Positions 18,271 through 27,230 of a DNA stretch of 64,000 nucleotides are shown here, in pieces (within the stretch, counting starts at the first letter, position 1; every line of letters starts with the position of its first letter). The notes beneath the pieces were generated by a model. The model ran no database searches. It saw only the letters and a list, made by a program, of their open reading frames with translations, and was not told the origin of the DNA. The translations under genes and the position numbers were made by a program. The stretch is from Bacteroidaceae bacterium (GTDB taxonomy: Bacteria; Bacteroidota; Bacteroidia; Bacteroidales; Bacteroidaceae). The stretch lies in NCBI GenBank assembly GCA_016280445.1, contig JAEEGS010000066.1, forward strand, positions 1-64,000. The letters are read 5' to 3'.

Positions 18271-19350
18271 ATGACGATAAACTACACCTATATCATTATT
18301 GCGTTTGCCATCAGCCTTGTGTTCTCCCTGATAGGCACACCTTTCATCGTGCGTCTTTGCAACACACGTGGACTGCTTGACCAGCCCAACGCACGCAAGG
18401 TACACAAACGCGCCATTCCCCGTTTGGGCGGCACTCTTTTCATGCCCTCCCTTTGTATAGGTGTCCTCATCACGCTCATCATCATGTATCTTAGCGGCAG
18501 CCTCCAAATTGTGGTTGGTCTGTCTAACTTCATCATGATTACAGGTGCCATCCTCATCTATATCATTGGAATTTTCGATGACCTGAAGGGCATGAAAGCG
18601 ACCCACAAGTTCATTATCCAAACCATTGCAGCCCTACTCTTTCCCCTGTGCAACCTTATGATTTACAATATGCACGGGATTTTCGGAATCTACGAGATTC
18701 CCATCTATGTAGGCTACCCACTTACCGTCTTCTTCATCCTGCTGATTGTCAACGCCATGAACCTTATCGACGGCATTGATGGTCTTGCATCGGGCCTTGC
18801 ATGTCTCATTCTTGGGGCTTTTGCTTACTTCTACTACAACGTGGAGGCCTATCTGTTCAGTCTCATCAGCATCAGTCTCACGGGAGCCGCTCTCGCCTTT
18901 TTCTTCTTCAATGTCTATGGCAAGGTGGGACGACTGAAAACCTTTATGGGCGACTCCGGAAGTCTTTTCCTCGGATATGTAATTGCCTACCTTGCCATCA
19001 AATACCCCATGGTTTACACAACAAAGGTTTTCTGCCATCACGAAGAAGCCATCCTCGCCTCCTTCACGCTGGTATTCCTTCCATGCATCGACGTAATCAG
19101 GGTTGCCCTTCAGCGCAAACTGAACCATAAAGGCATGTTTGAACCAGACAAGACCCACATACACCATCTGATTATGGACATAGGAATCGGCATGTACACC
19201 ACGCTCGGAGTCATCTTGTGTCTCTTTTGCTGCATATGCATCATCAACTGGGCATTATACACCGCGGATACGCCTCTTCTTTACATCTCTCTCATAGATG
19301 TTGTCATCTATGGACTCTTTATCAGCTGTGTAAGATTTCTCAAAAAATAA
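18271..19350 (+). CDS. WecA/MraY-like glycosyl-1-phosphate transferase
   Basis: A polytopic membrane enzyme of 359 residues that transfers a sugar-1-phosphate (often GlcNAc) from a UDP sugar to undecaprenyl phosphate. Hallmarks are the cytosolic IFDDLKG near residue 102, MNLIDGIDGLASG near 164 with catalytic aspartates, MGDSGS near 228, and the HIHH motif near 293. About ten hydrophobic spans are visible. I chose the ATG at 18271; an in-frame TTG at 18238 lacks a ribosome-binding site. Together with the WcaJ-like enzyme, this gives two initiating enzymes in one locus. Confidence 0.9.
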   Translation: MTINYTYIIIAFAISLVFSLIGTPFIVRLCNTRGLLDQPNARKVHKRAIPRLGGTLFMPSLCIGVLITLIIMYLSGSLQIVVGLSNFIMITGAILIYIIGIFDDLKGMKATHKFIIQTIAALLFPLCNLMIYNMHGIFGIYEIPIYVGYPLTVFFILLIVNAMNLIDGIDGLASGLACLILGAFAYFYYNVEAYLFSLISISLTGAALAFFFFNVYGKVGRLKTFMGDSGSLFLGYVIAYLAIKYPMVYTTKVFCHHEEAILASFTLVFLPCIDVIRVALQRKLNHKGMFEPDKTHIHHLIMDIGIGMYTTLGVILCLFCCICIINWALYTADTPLLYISLIDVVIYGLFISCVRFLKK

Positions 19351-19351
19351 C

Positions 19352-19401
19352 TGCTTTTTAGGGCCATCGATACAGATAATTACACTAAAAAGCATTTTTT
19401 T
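19352..19401 (+). terminator. Terminator after the WecA-like gene
   Basis: The stem TGCTTTTTAG / CTAAAAAGCA closes a loop of about 23 bases, and a run of seven T follows. It starts two bases after the stop codon. Confidence 0.75.
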
Positions 19402-19435
19402 ACAAACTCAGCACCATTATGTAACTAAAAGTTCG

Positions 19436-19443
19436 TAATTTTG
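19436..19443 (+). promoter_or_regulatory. -7 box for the epimerase-GT2-GH16 operon
   Basis: TAATTTTG, 24 bases upstream of the ATG at 19468. An in-frame TTG at 19441 overlaps the box, which supports the downstream ATG as the true start. Confidence 0.6.
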
Positions 19444-19467
19444 TATTCGCAAATTTACGAAAGAAGC

Positions 19468-20463
19468 ATGAAGATAACTCTAATAGGTGCCAGCGGATTC
19501 GTTGGCACAAGGTTGATGAATCTCTTGGAGGGGGATGAAAAGGATTACAAACTGAAAAATATTGACCTGCTTCCAAGCCATTTCTTCAATCAACATACAA
19601 CCATCGGCGATGTACGCGACCAGGCACAGATGGACAAGGAACTGGCAGGTGCAGACCTTGTTGTGCTTTTGGCAGCCCAACATCGTGATGACGTATCTCC
19701 CGTTTCACTCTATTACGACACCAACGTGGGCGGCATGGAAAAGACCCTCCACGCGATGGAGAAGAACGGGGTGAAAAGGATTGTCTTCTTCTCATCCGTC
19801 GCCGTCTATGGACTGAACAAACACAATCCCGACGAAGACCACGAAAAAGACCCGTTCAACCACTACGGGAAATCAAAATGGCAAGCAGAGCAGGTGCTTC
19901 AGGAATGGTACAAAACCCATAGCGATTGGAACATCAACATCATCCGCCCAACCGTCATCTTCGGAGAACGCAATCGTGGCAATGTCTATAACCTGCTGAA
20001 GCAAATTGCCAGTGGAAAATTCCTCATGGTGGGTAGTGGAAACAACAAGAAATCAATGGCATATGTGGGAAATGTTGTTTCTTTCGTCAAGTTCCTCATC
20101 GACAATAAAACTACAGGCTACAACGTCTATAACTACATAGACAAGCCTGACTTCACCACCAACGACTTGGTACAACTGGTGGAGAAAGTGCTGGACAAGC
20201 ACATACCCAGCACCCACTTTCCCTACTGGATGGGCATGGCTGGTGGCTACGTGTTCGACTTCATCGCCTTCATCACACGCAAGAAACTCGCCATCAGTTC
20301 CGTACGTGTGAAAAAATTCTGTGCCACCACCGAGTTCAACTCCTCCAAGATGCTCAATAGTGGTTTCAAAGCCCCATACACTTTATCGGAAGGCTTGTCC
20401 AGAACGCTCAAGTACGAATTCATAGACCCGCCAACGGATGATGTCATTTTTGTTTCAGAATAA
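19468..20463 (+). CDS. NAD-dependent sugar epimerase/dehydratase
   Basis: A 331-residue extended short-chain dehydrogenase. The Rossmann motif GASGFVG is at residues 7-13, the catalytic YGKSK near 132, and SSVAVYG supplies the active-site serine. Such enzymes convert nucleotide sugars in surface polysaccharide synthesis; which sugar is not visible. It is followed after nine bases by a family 2 glycosyltransferase and then by the GH16 gene, forming an operon behind a terminator and promoter pair. Confidence 0.85.
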   Translation: MKITLIGASGFVGTRLMNLLEGDEKDYKLKNIDLLPSHFFNQHTTIGDVRDQAQMDKELAGADLVVLLAAQHRDDVSPVSLYYDTNVGGMEKTLHAMEKNGVKRIVFFSSVAVYGLNKHNPDEDHEKDPFNHYGKSKWQAEQVLQEWYKTHSDWNINIIRPTVIFGERNRGNVYNLLKQIASGKFLMVGSGNNKKSMAYVGNVVSFVKFLIDNKTTGYNVYNYIDKPDFTTNDLVQLVEKVLDKHIPSTHFPYWMGMAGGYVFDFIAFITRKKLAISSVRVKKFCATTEFNSSKMLNSGFKAPYTLSEGLSRTLKYEFIDPPTDDVIFVSE

Positions 20464-20472
20464 ACTCAGCTT

Positions 20473-21258
20473 ATGACCGAAGACAAGGTATCCGTCATCA
20501 TGCCTTCCTACAACACAGGCAAGATGATTTGTGAGAGCATAGACAGTATACTCTCACAGACCTATACACATATCGAATTGCTGATATCAGACGATCATTC
20601 GTCTGATGCTGAAACCATTGACATACTCAAAGCATACGCTCAAAAAGACCCTCGTGTCAAGGTGTTCTTCTTAGAAAAGAACGGAGGTGCAGGCGTGGCG
20701 CGCAACAACTCCATCCAACAGGCCACAGGACGTTACATCGCCTTTTGTGACAGCGATGACAGATGGATGTCCAAAAAACTGGAGAAGCAACTAGCTTTCA
20801 TGAAAGAAAAAGACTGTTGCTTGAGTTTCACCTCTTATTACACATGCGATTACGATGGCACAATAAATGGAAAAGTCATTGTGCCGAAGACTTTAACCTT
20901 ATCGCAAGAAAAGAAGGACAACAAGATAGGTTGCCTGACAGCCATCTATGACACTTCAAAATATGGCAAGTTCTACATGCCTACCATCCGCAAGCGACAA
21001 GACTGGGCTTTATTCCTCAACATCCTCAAACAATGCCACAAGGCTTATGCCCTCCAAGAGCCACTCGCCATCTATCGGGATGTGCCAGGCAGCATCTCAT
21101 CCAACAAACTCAACCTCATCAAATACAACGCCAAGGTGTACAGAGAAGTGTTTGGGTACTCTAGCTTTCAAGCCTACAGCTACCTTTTCCTATTCTTCTT
21201 CCCAACCTATTTCACGAAGAAAATCCAAACATGGGTGAACAACCATAGAAACCATTGA
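20473..21258 (+). CDS. Family 2 glycosyltransferase
   Basis: A 261-residue GT-A fold enzyme. It shows the N-terminal VSVIMPSYNTG strand-loop, ISDDHSSD, and the metal-binding CDSDDRW near residue 92. There is no strong N-terminal membrane span, so it acts at the inner face of the membrane. It probably adds one sugar to the lipid-linked repeat unit. It lies between the epimerase and GH16 genes with gaps of about ten bases. Confidence 0.88.
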   Translation: MTEDKVSVIMPSYNTGKMICESIDSILSQTYTHIELLISDDHSSDAETIDILKAYAQKDPRVKVFFLEKNGGAGVARNNSIQQATGRYIAFCDSDDRWMSKKLEKQLAFMKEKDCCLSFTSYYTCDYDGTINGKVIVPKTLTLSQEKKDNKIGCLTAIYDTSKYGKFYMPTIRKRQDWALFLNILKQCHKAYALQEPLAIYRDVPGSISSNKLNLIKYNAKVYREVFGYSSFQAYSYLFLFFFPTYFTKKIQTWVNNHRNH

Positions 21259-21268
21259 AAAAAGAACG

Positions 21269-22144
21269 ATGAGATTGTTGTCGTTTCCCCCAATATCACA
21301 TCTATTTGTTATGATGAATAAAAACCTTCTAATTGGACTGCTTCTAGTATTTGTGGCTGCAGACACTTCAAGTTCTACAATAGATGTGTATCCTGACAAT
21401 GACACTAATTACGTGCTTGTTTTCAGCGACGAATTTAACCAACGCGACAATAGTAAACCCGATCCAACAAAATGGAAACCATGTCAACGGTATCACGCAC
21501 AATGGAATCGGTGGATTGGCAATTCCCCGAAAGTTGCCTTCGTGAAAAATGGATATCTCATCTGCCGAGCCATACCCAATCATGAAGAACCTTCCGATAC
21601 CGCCACCATGCTGACAGGTGCCATCGAGTCCCAGGGGATGTTTGCGTTCCAATACGGAAAGGTAGAAGTGAAGATGCGCACCAACACGAAGTGTGGCAAT
21701 TTTCCTGCCGTTTGGATGAAACCAAACGATTTGTCCATCAAGCAGTATGGAGAAATCGACATTGTAGAAATGTTTGGTCAAGAAGGCAAGGCCGTACAGA
21801 GTGTCCATACACACAGATCATACACTCTGAAGAAGGAAGGAGTGAAACGAGAGTACCGCACATCGTTAAACGTAACGAAATGGCATATCTATGGCATCAT
21901 TTGGACACCAGAACGCATTGTGTGGACTATTGACGGGAAAGAGGTGGGCTCATATACGAAACTCACAACACCTCAAATGAAAGATGAAGGCCAATGGACA
22001 TTTGACACTCCATTTTTCCTGCGATTGAACCAAAGTGTAGGTGATGGCCACCACCGCTTCCTCATCCCCAATACGCATACCACCTACGAGACTCAATTCG
22101 ACTGGATTAGGGTGTATCAACTACGTGAAAACAAGAGGAGATAA
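21269..22144 (+). CDS. Glycoside hydrolase family 16 protein
   Basis: A 291-residue secreted enzyme with a GH16 beta-jelly-roll pattern. The catalytic signature GEIDIVEMFG lies near residues 160-169, giving the nucleophile and acid/base glutamates. The signal peptide is best read from the ATG pair at 21311/21314 (MNKNLLIGLLLVFVAA), so the first 14-15 residues from the ATG at 21269 may not be used. GH16 enzymes cut beta-1,3 or beta-1,4 glucans and galactans. Its place inside a glycosyltransferase operon suggests trimming or release of the locus's own polysaccharide. Confidence 0.85.
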   Translation: MRLLSFPPISHLFVMMNKNLLIGLLLVFVAADTSSSTIDVYPDNDTNYVLVFSDEFNQRDNSKPDPTKWKPCQRYHAQWNRWIGNSPKVAFVKNGYLICRAIPNHEEPSDTATMLTGAIESQGMFAFQYGKVEVKMRTNTKCGNFPAVWMKPNDLSIKQYGEIDIVEMFGQEGKAVQSVHTHRSYTLKKEGVKREYRTSLNVTKWHIYGIIWTPERIVWTIDGKEVGSYTKLTTPQMKDEGQWTFDTPFFLRLNQSVGDGHHRFLIPNTHTTYETQFDWIRVYQLRENKRR

Positions 22145-22156
22145 AGCTATCCATCA

Positions 22157-23218
22157 CTATTGGCCTGACAGATTCCGCAGGAACGTTTGAACCACCACAT
22201 CTGGAAGGAACTGATAAGCCTTGCGAATGCAGATTACTCTCATCTGCTGAAGAATGTCCGGCTGTTCTGCTGTCTTGATGAGAATCTTCACGAGCGCATC
22301 TACGGAATGAACAGGAAACAGAAATCCTGTCCTGCCTTCTTCCACAATTTCCGCATTTGAATGCCAATCACTGGCAAAAACAGGCACACCTGCTGCCATC
22401 GCATCAATCAGCGTACCAGCAAAGCCCTCACCCTTATAGAAGGTGGGGAAAAGTAATGCAAAGTAGTTTTGCAGCACATCAGTACTCTGATTGGCAGGGA
22501 TGGTACCTCTGTAGGCAATGAACGAGGGCTGATTTCTCATGAGATTATCAAACCACTCTTTCTGCTCTATTTGTCCATAAATATCAAGTTCGAACACCGT
22601 GCTTCCAAACTGTTCGTTACATCTCTTCACAGCATCAACCGCCTCTCCGATGCCCTTTTCCTTGAAGACTCGCGAGAAAGTGCATAGTTTGTAAGGGAGA
22701 TTGTGGGGCGGCAGTTGGTCTTCGCTTAAGATGGACAAGGGCTTGCAATTGGGCATTATGCATACATTTGTAAAGTGTTGACGTTCCATATCCTGCAACA
22801 TACTGTGGGTTTCCACATATATGTGATGGATGTGCTTGAGGAAGAAACGCAACAAAGGAAGACGTTGGGTATAATCGGGCAGCCAACCACCGATCACCAC
22901 ATAGTGGAGATGACGATGAAAAAAAACATTCAAGCAGACCAGCATCGGCACGATAACACGCACACCTTTATAAGCAGGCAGGATGACTATATCTTCTGCA
23001 CCACGTAGCATACGGAGAACGACCAGAGGCAAACGCAGCAAAAATCGCCATCCACCAGCCGTATCTTCTATGCCAACTTCGCGAGACGAAAGTTGGTCTT
23101 GCAAAGCCTCGGTGATGATTTTCGTCTTAATTGTTTGCCCGTTAAGGTTATTGGTCCCGAGTGCAAAATGACCTAAAATAATTACCTTCTTCATAAAATC
23201 TTCACTATTTGTGCGCAT
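22157..23218 (-). CDS. Glycosyltransferase family 4-like
   Basis: A 353-residue GT-B type enzyme. It shows LGHFALGTNNLNGQ at the N-terminus, a second domain from about 190, and the EGFAGTLIDAMAAGVPV donor-site motif, with Asp in place of the second Glu of the usual EX7E. Translation may start at the internal ATG at 23194, which has a GAAGA-type ribosome-binding site and removes a 14-base overlap with the upstream GT2 gene. It is the last gene of a three-gene glycosyltransferase operon. Confidence 0.85.
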   Translation of the reverse strand: MRTNSEDFMKKVIILGHFALGTNNLNGQTIKTKIITEALQDQLSSREVGIEDTAGGWRFLLRLPLVVLRMLRGAEDIVILPAYKGVRVIVPMLVCLNVFFHRHLHYVVIGGWLPDYTQRLPLLRFFLKHIHHIYVETHSMLQDMERQHFTNVCIMPNCKPLSILSEDQLPPHNLPYKLCTFSRVFKEKGIGEAVDAVKRCNEQFGSTVFELDIYGQIEQKEWFDNLMRNQPSFIAYRGTIPANQSTDVLQNYFALLFPTFYKGEGFAGTLIDAMAAGVPVFASDWHSNAEIVEEGRTGFLFPVHSVDALVKILIKTAEQPDILQQMRVICIRKAYQFLPDVVVQTFLRNLSGQ

Positions 23219-24035
23219 CCCAATGAATACGAAGCATATATTTCAACTTGAGCAGGAAAAACTTTATATAGGACAAGTGTGTCAAGTGTCGACTGGAATC
23301 ATACTGCACTTTCGTTTTCTTCATCAACCGAGAGATTCTTGACAATTGTTCGAACAAACTTGGAACAGGCGGGGTTCCTATGGTATTGCCACTATGTTGA
23401 CGATATAGCATGAGTTGTTCATTAAGAGGAATCAATCTTCCCCCATGCCACAAGACTGTAAGAGCGAGCCAGGAATCGTGCATGGCGGTATCTGGGGGAT
23501 ATGGTAAAGACAAGTCACGCGCCTTCCTGTTCAGCAACATGGTACAACCCAACACATTATTGTAAAACAGATGATAGTATCGATCTGAGAACATACTTAA
23601 GCGGTGATGCTTATGCGACCAATAGGATTCCGCGATAACCTGCAGATGTTCATCCACCAGCTTCACATCCGGGCAGACAATCAGAGGTCTATTCATCAAA
23701 TCTTTCTGCTGTTTCATCAGAGCAAGCGATTTCTCTATCTTGGTAGGCAACCAAACATCATCATGGTCACAAAACATATAAAACTGAGCCTCCACCTGCT
23801 GTAGCAGCCACATGAATCCATGTTTCGCCCCACGTTTCACAGCATCAGGCACCACATGGATACGTCTATCGCGCTTAGCAAACTGAGACAGGATGGTGGG
23901 TGTACTGTCGGTCGACTGGTCATCACGAACAAACAAGTCCCAGTCCTTATTGGTCTGCGACAGGATGGAGGTTATCTGCTCTTGAATATATGCCTCGCTG
24001 TTGTATGCAGTCATTAGAATGGCTAATTGACACAT
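23205..24035 (-). CDS. Family 2 glycosyltransferase (rhamnosyltransferase-like)
   Basis: A 276-residue GT-A enzyme. Its N-terminus, LAILMTAYNSEAYIQEQI, together with VRDDQSTDST and the metal-binding CDHDDVW near residue 93, matches the rhamnosyltransferase-like branch of GT2. No membrane segment is evident. It lies between two GT-B genes and likely adds an internal sugar of the repeat unit. The donor is unknown. Confidence 0.88.
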   Translation of the reverse strand: MCQLAILMTAYNSEAYIQEQITSILSQTNKDWDLFVRDDQSTDSTPTILSQFAKRDRRIHVVPDAVKRGAKHGFMWLLQQVEAQFYMFCDHDDVWLPTKIEKSLALMKQQKDLMNRPLIVCPDVKLVDEHLQVIAESYWSHKHHRLSMFSDRYYHLFYNNVLGCTMLLNRKARDLSLPYPPDTAMHDSWLALTVLWHGGRLIPLNEQLMLYRQHSGNTIGTPPVPSLFEQLSRISRLMKKTKVQYDSSRHLTHLSYIKFFLLKLKYMLRIHWDAHK

Positions 24036-24047
24036 GTGATTGAGAAA

Positions 24048-25208
24048 TTATATGATATCTTTGTAAAAATGATATATTTCCTTCGCATTTGTTTCTTGTG
24101 TGTAGAAATGATTAACCACTCGAAAAGCTCTCTGGGTATAATCATCGTAGCACTGAACGGGATGGGTGGCCACTTCTGAGAGAATAGCAGCTAACTGCTC
24201 ACAAGTTTCATACCGGAGCGCAATCTCCTTCCCTTCCATTGCCAAGCCATTGTCCATTTGTTCCTTGGTGCCACTAGTGTTGCGACCTATGACCAAGCAT
24301 CCCTGACACATGGCTTCTGGCATACAAAAGCCAAAACCTTCGAAGGGTGAAGATATGATGAGAGCACGTGCCGCTTGCATCCATTTGGACAAGTCATCAC
24401 AATGTCCCAAGAACTCCACATTCTCAGTCAAACGGTTCTCGCGTACAAAATCCATTTGACTCTGATAATAAGCGCCATCAGCGATACTTCCAGCCACTTT
24501 CAGAGGCAATGGGTTCTCCATCCCTGTCACATAAGATTGATATGCTTGCAACAATTGTTCTAACCCTTTGGCAGGCTGGATTCGTCCAGCAAACAGGAAA
24601 TAATTCTTTTCCGACAATGATGGCATTACATCCTTAACATGGAACACACCATCGTAAATTACTCGAGATGACTTTCCCTTCTCTTCAAGAGCATAATGCT
24701 GCTGAACCGCCCTGGTCACACAAATCGAGTATGAACGATTGGCTTCAAACTGCTTTAGAAAAGATTTTTTCGTGGGAAAATAATGCCAGCCTATCAGATC
24801 TGCAAACTCTCTAATGTGATAAAGATGAGGAACACCCATTTTATGTGCCACATCATAACCAACACGAAGAGTGCCCGTATTCGTGTGGACAATCTTTATC
24901 CCATGCTCCATACAATAAGGAAGCAATGCTCTACTCGCTCTTCTATTCACTATTATCCTCGCCAACAGTCTTGGAATGAATAGTATGCGCTCCTTCCATG
25001 TACGGAAATGTGGATAAGCCGATGGACGATATGTCAAGACAAGGGTCGGAATATGGCGGTTGTTCAATTCGTGGAATACTCCCCCTCTGTCTGGCAGAAT
25101 CACATGTGGCTTGACACCATACGGCAACAAGCCATCAAGCATGTTCAAAAATGCCTTTGTCGAACCATCGCTCAGTTCTGTAGTATGTAGGATGTAAGCT
25201 ATATCCAT
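24048..25208 (-). CDS. Glycosyltransferase family 4
   Basis: A 386-residue GT-B enzyme. The C-terminal donor domain starts around residue 200 (YFLFAGRIQPAKG) and holds the EX7E motif in PFEGFGFCMPEAMCQG. The N-terminal acceptor domain contains the usual HTNTGTLRVG loop. It is the first gene of the three-gene operon, with a good promoter at 25241-25271 and only about 30 bases of leader. Confidence 0.88.
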   Translation of the reverse strand: MDIAYILHTTELSDGSTKAFLNMLDGLLPYGVKPHVILPDRGGVFHELNNRHIPTLVLTYRPSAYPHFRTWKERILFIPRLLARIIVNRRASRALLPYCMEHGIKIVHTNTGTLRVGYDVAHKMGVPHLYHIREFADLIGWHYFPTKKSFLKQFEANRSYSICVTRAVQQHYALEEKGKSSRVIYDGVFHVKDVMPSLSEKNYFLFAGRIQPAKGLEQLLQAYQSYVTGMENPLPLKVAGSIADGAYYQSQMDFVRENRLTENVEFLGHCDDLSKWMQAARALIISSPFEGFGFCMPEAMCQGCLVIGRNTSGTKEQMDNGLAMEGKEIALRYETCEQLAAILSEVATHPVQCYDDYTQRAFRVVNHFYTQETNAKEIYHFYKDII

Positions 25209-25240
25209 GCCTCAATATTCGATCTTCAACTTATCATGTA

Positions 25241-25271
25241 CAAAGGTACAGCTTTCTCAAGAAACCACAAA
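25241..25271 (-). promoter_or_regulatory. Promoter of the three-glycosyltransferase operon
   Basis: On the minus strand TACCTTTG at 25241-25248 and TTTG at 25268-25271 are separated by 19 bases. This is one of the clearest -7/-33 pairs in the window. Confidence 0.8.
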
Positions 25272-25344
25272 ATGAAATGTCCTTTATTGTTGTCCTACAT
25301 CAAGGTAGCCACATTTTATGTCCAATTTATGCCAGCAACAGACA

Positions 25345-26256
25345 TCACCACACTTCAGCATAAGGATTCTTCACCGCCCGCTCTGCACATTGCTGCCCCA
25401 GAAGAATGTCTGCGTCCGAATAGTCACCATCTGGTTTGGCAGTATTGCCCACCACTGGTATGCCAAACACGGGACGGAGCAACGTCTCGAACCATGTACA
25501 GGAGGCTATGTAGCAGGCCATACCGCGATTCAGATGCCAATTGTCACGCGTCATATAAGCATCGTCATTCAAGGTTGTTCCTCTTGCCAACTGTATGGCT
25601 ATCCCTGTAGGGATAATCACGTCAATGCCAATTTCCTTCGACATCTTCTCACAGCACGCTATGTTGCCTTGCAATACATGGGGCATTTCATCTGGCGTAT
25701 GGCTCCAAACCAATTGGAAGGCAAAACACACATTCGGGTTCAAGCATGAAGAGGTGATGAAATCCACGTATTCCTTCAGGCAACTATAGGTTTCCCACTT
25801 GTAGGACTGGTTGCTCACCTGCTGCACTATAATCACATCCCAAGGTTGCGCCAACAACTGAGGTAACGTACCCACGTCTTTCATCTTCACTTTGCCTGCC
25901 TTGCGCCATATATTCACCGCCTCCTCTGATTTCAAAAAACTCAGCCAAGTGCTGAAAGACGCACCAGCTTTTGTCGCTTCATACAGACACAACCGTTTCT
26001 CATCTATACCAGCTGATTTCACCAGAGCATCCACATAGGTCATCCCATCCAACGAAAAGCTGTTGCCTATCGCAAGAATCCGCAACGTGTCGGCATCCAC
26101 AGGATAGGGAGGATTTTTGTAATACCGCACATCTTCTGTGGGGGTATCCTCAGAAGTCTCGTTTTCCAACTCTCCGGTCTCCGTATCCTTTTCACACGAA
26201 AAGAAAAGGACAGAAGCCGCCAACAAAAACATCAAATAAAATCTGTTCGAAGTCAT
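25345..26256 (-). CDS. DUF4886 SGNH-like lipoprotein
   Basis: A 303-residue predicted lipoprotein with lipobox FFSC (Cys21). After a Glu/Thr-rich linker, the domain opens with ILAIGNSFS, the serine block of SGNH-fold hydrolases. A C-terminal DNWHL supplies the Asp/His pair. DUF4886 proteins are Bacteroidetes proteins without a firm activity; the motif suggests an esterase or deacetylase. I chose the ATG at 26256 because an upstream extension of 38 residues would hide the lipoprotein signal. It may deacylate the polysaccharide that the neighbouring acyltransferase decorates. Confidence 0.8.
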   Translation of the reverse strand: MTSNRFYLMFLLAASVLFFSCEKDTETGELENETSEDTPTEDVRYYKNPPYPVDADTLRILAIGNSFSLDGMTYVDALVKSAGIDEKRLCLYEATKAGASFSTWLSFLKSEEAVNIWRKAGKVKMKDVGTLPQLLAQPWDVIIVQQVSNQSYKWETYSCLKEYVDFITSSCLNPNVCFAFQLVWSHTPDEMPHVLQGNIACCEKMSKEIGIDVIIPTGIAIQLARGTTLNDDAYMTRDNWHLNRGMACYIASCTWFETLLRPVFGIPVVGNTAKPDGDYSDADILLGQQCAERAVKNPYAEVW

Positions 26257-26483
26257 ACAAATAGATTTAAATCTCTTAGCAAAGAGATGGTTAAGATACA
26301 ACATTGGAAGGCTCGTGAACTTTACACCACTACCCTCGTGAGCTTTGTGGAAGTAAGTCCAATAGGACAACGCCGTTGCCGCTTAATTAAAAACGCCACT
26401 TCCTTTTGATTGATTCTTCCAGTGTCTATCAATTCAGAACGGGGTTCCTTTTTGAGCTTCTTCCCGTCACGCTTCCTCATCAT

Positions 26484-27230
26484 TCATGATGGTAATCTGC
26501 ACACATCGTCAAGGTTCGCATGCTCGTCTATCTGATAATATTCAGCCTCTGGATGCTGACGGAAGAATTCTCTTATCTTACACTCTGTAGGAAAGTTGCA
26601 GATACGGCGGATGCCTTGCTTCACAGGACGGGCAGGACACCCGGCCAACACACTATGAGGAGGAAGTGCACTATAGTCTTTCGACAGCATGCTGCACGGA
26701 GACGCGACCGTCAGATAATCGGGAGTAACCGTTCCCTTCTTGATAAAGCAATTACCGCCGAACCAATTGAAACGTCCCAAGACTATGGGAGCACTATTTC
26801 GATACACCCTATGCGTGTTGACATCCACCATAAAATGATGATCATGGTCGGCAACATGATTTTCAAATCCGAAAATGGTGTTATAGCCCACATCCAGTTT
26901 CTGACAGATGTTGATGTCGGACTGATTGCTAACGATATTATTGCCTCGGAAAATCACCACACCCTTGTTGGTGAAAACCGAGCCATAATTGAGGTACACA
27001 CGCCCATACACCTCCACGGTTCCCTCGTTATTGAACAACGTACATGAGGCAGCGACCGTATCATGATTCGCACCAATGATAATCAGCCTGCGCCGCACGG
27101 GGCAATGAAGCCGAATGGTGCCTATGCTTTTTATCTTGATGGAACCATACACATAGACAGGCAAGCAAAGGCCTTTCACGAAGCCAAAAGCCTTGATGTT
27201 GAAACGCAGAGTGGCTAGTATATTGATCAT
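26484..27230 (-). CDS. Left-handed beta-helix acyltransferase
   Basis: A 248-residue protein with hexapeptide-like turns in the middle (FNNEGTVEVYGRVYLNYGSVF) and a catalytic-histidine region, NHVADHDHHFMVD. It resembles O-acetyltransferases that decorate capsule sugars. Its stop codon region is followed by 227 bases without a gene, in which I see nothing notable. The start overlaps the flippase stop by four bases, so the two are translationally coupled. Confidence 0.8.
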   Translation of the reverse strand: MINILATLRFNIKAFGFVKGLCLPVYVYGSIKIKSIGTIRLHCPVRRRLIIIGANHDTVAASCTLFNNEGTVEVYGRVYLNYGSVFTNKGVVIFRGNNIVSNQSDINICQKLDVGYNTIFGFENHVADHDHHFMVDVNTHRVYRNSAPIVLGRFNWFGGNCFIKKGTVTPDYLTVASPCSMLSKDYSALPPHSVLAGCPARPVKQGIRRICNFPTECKIREFFRQHPEAEYYQIDEHANLDDVCRLPS

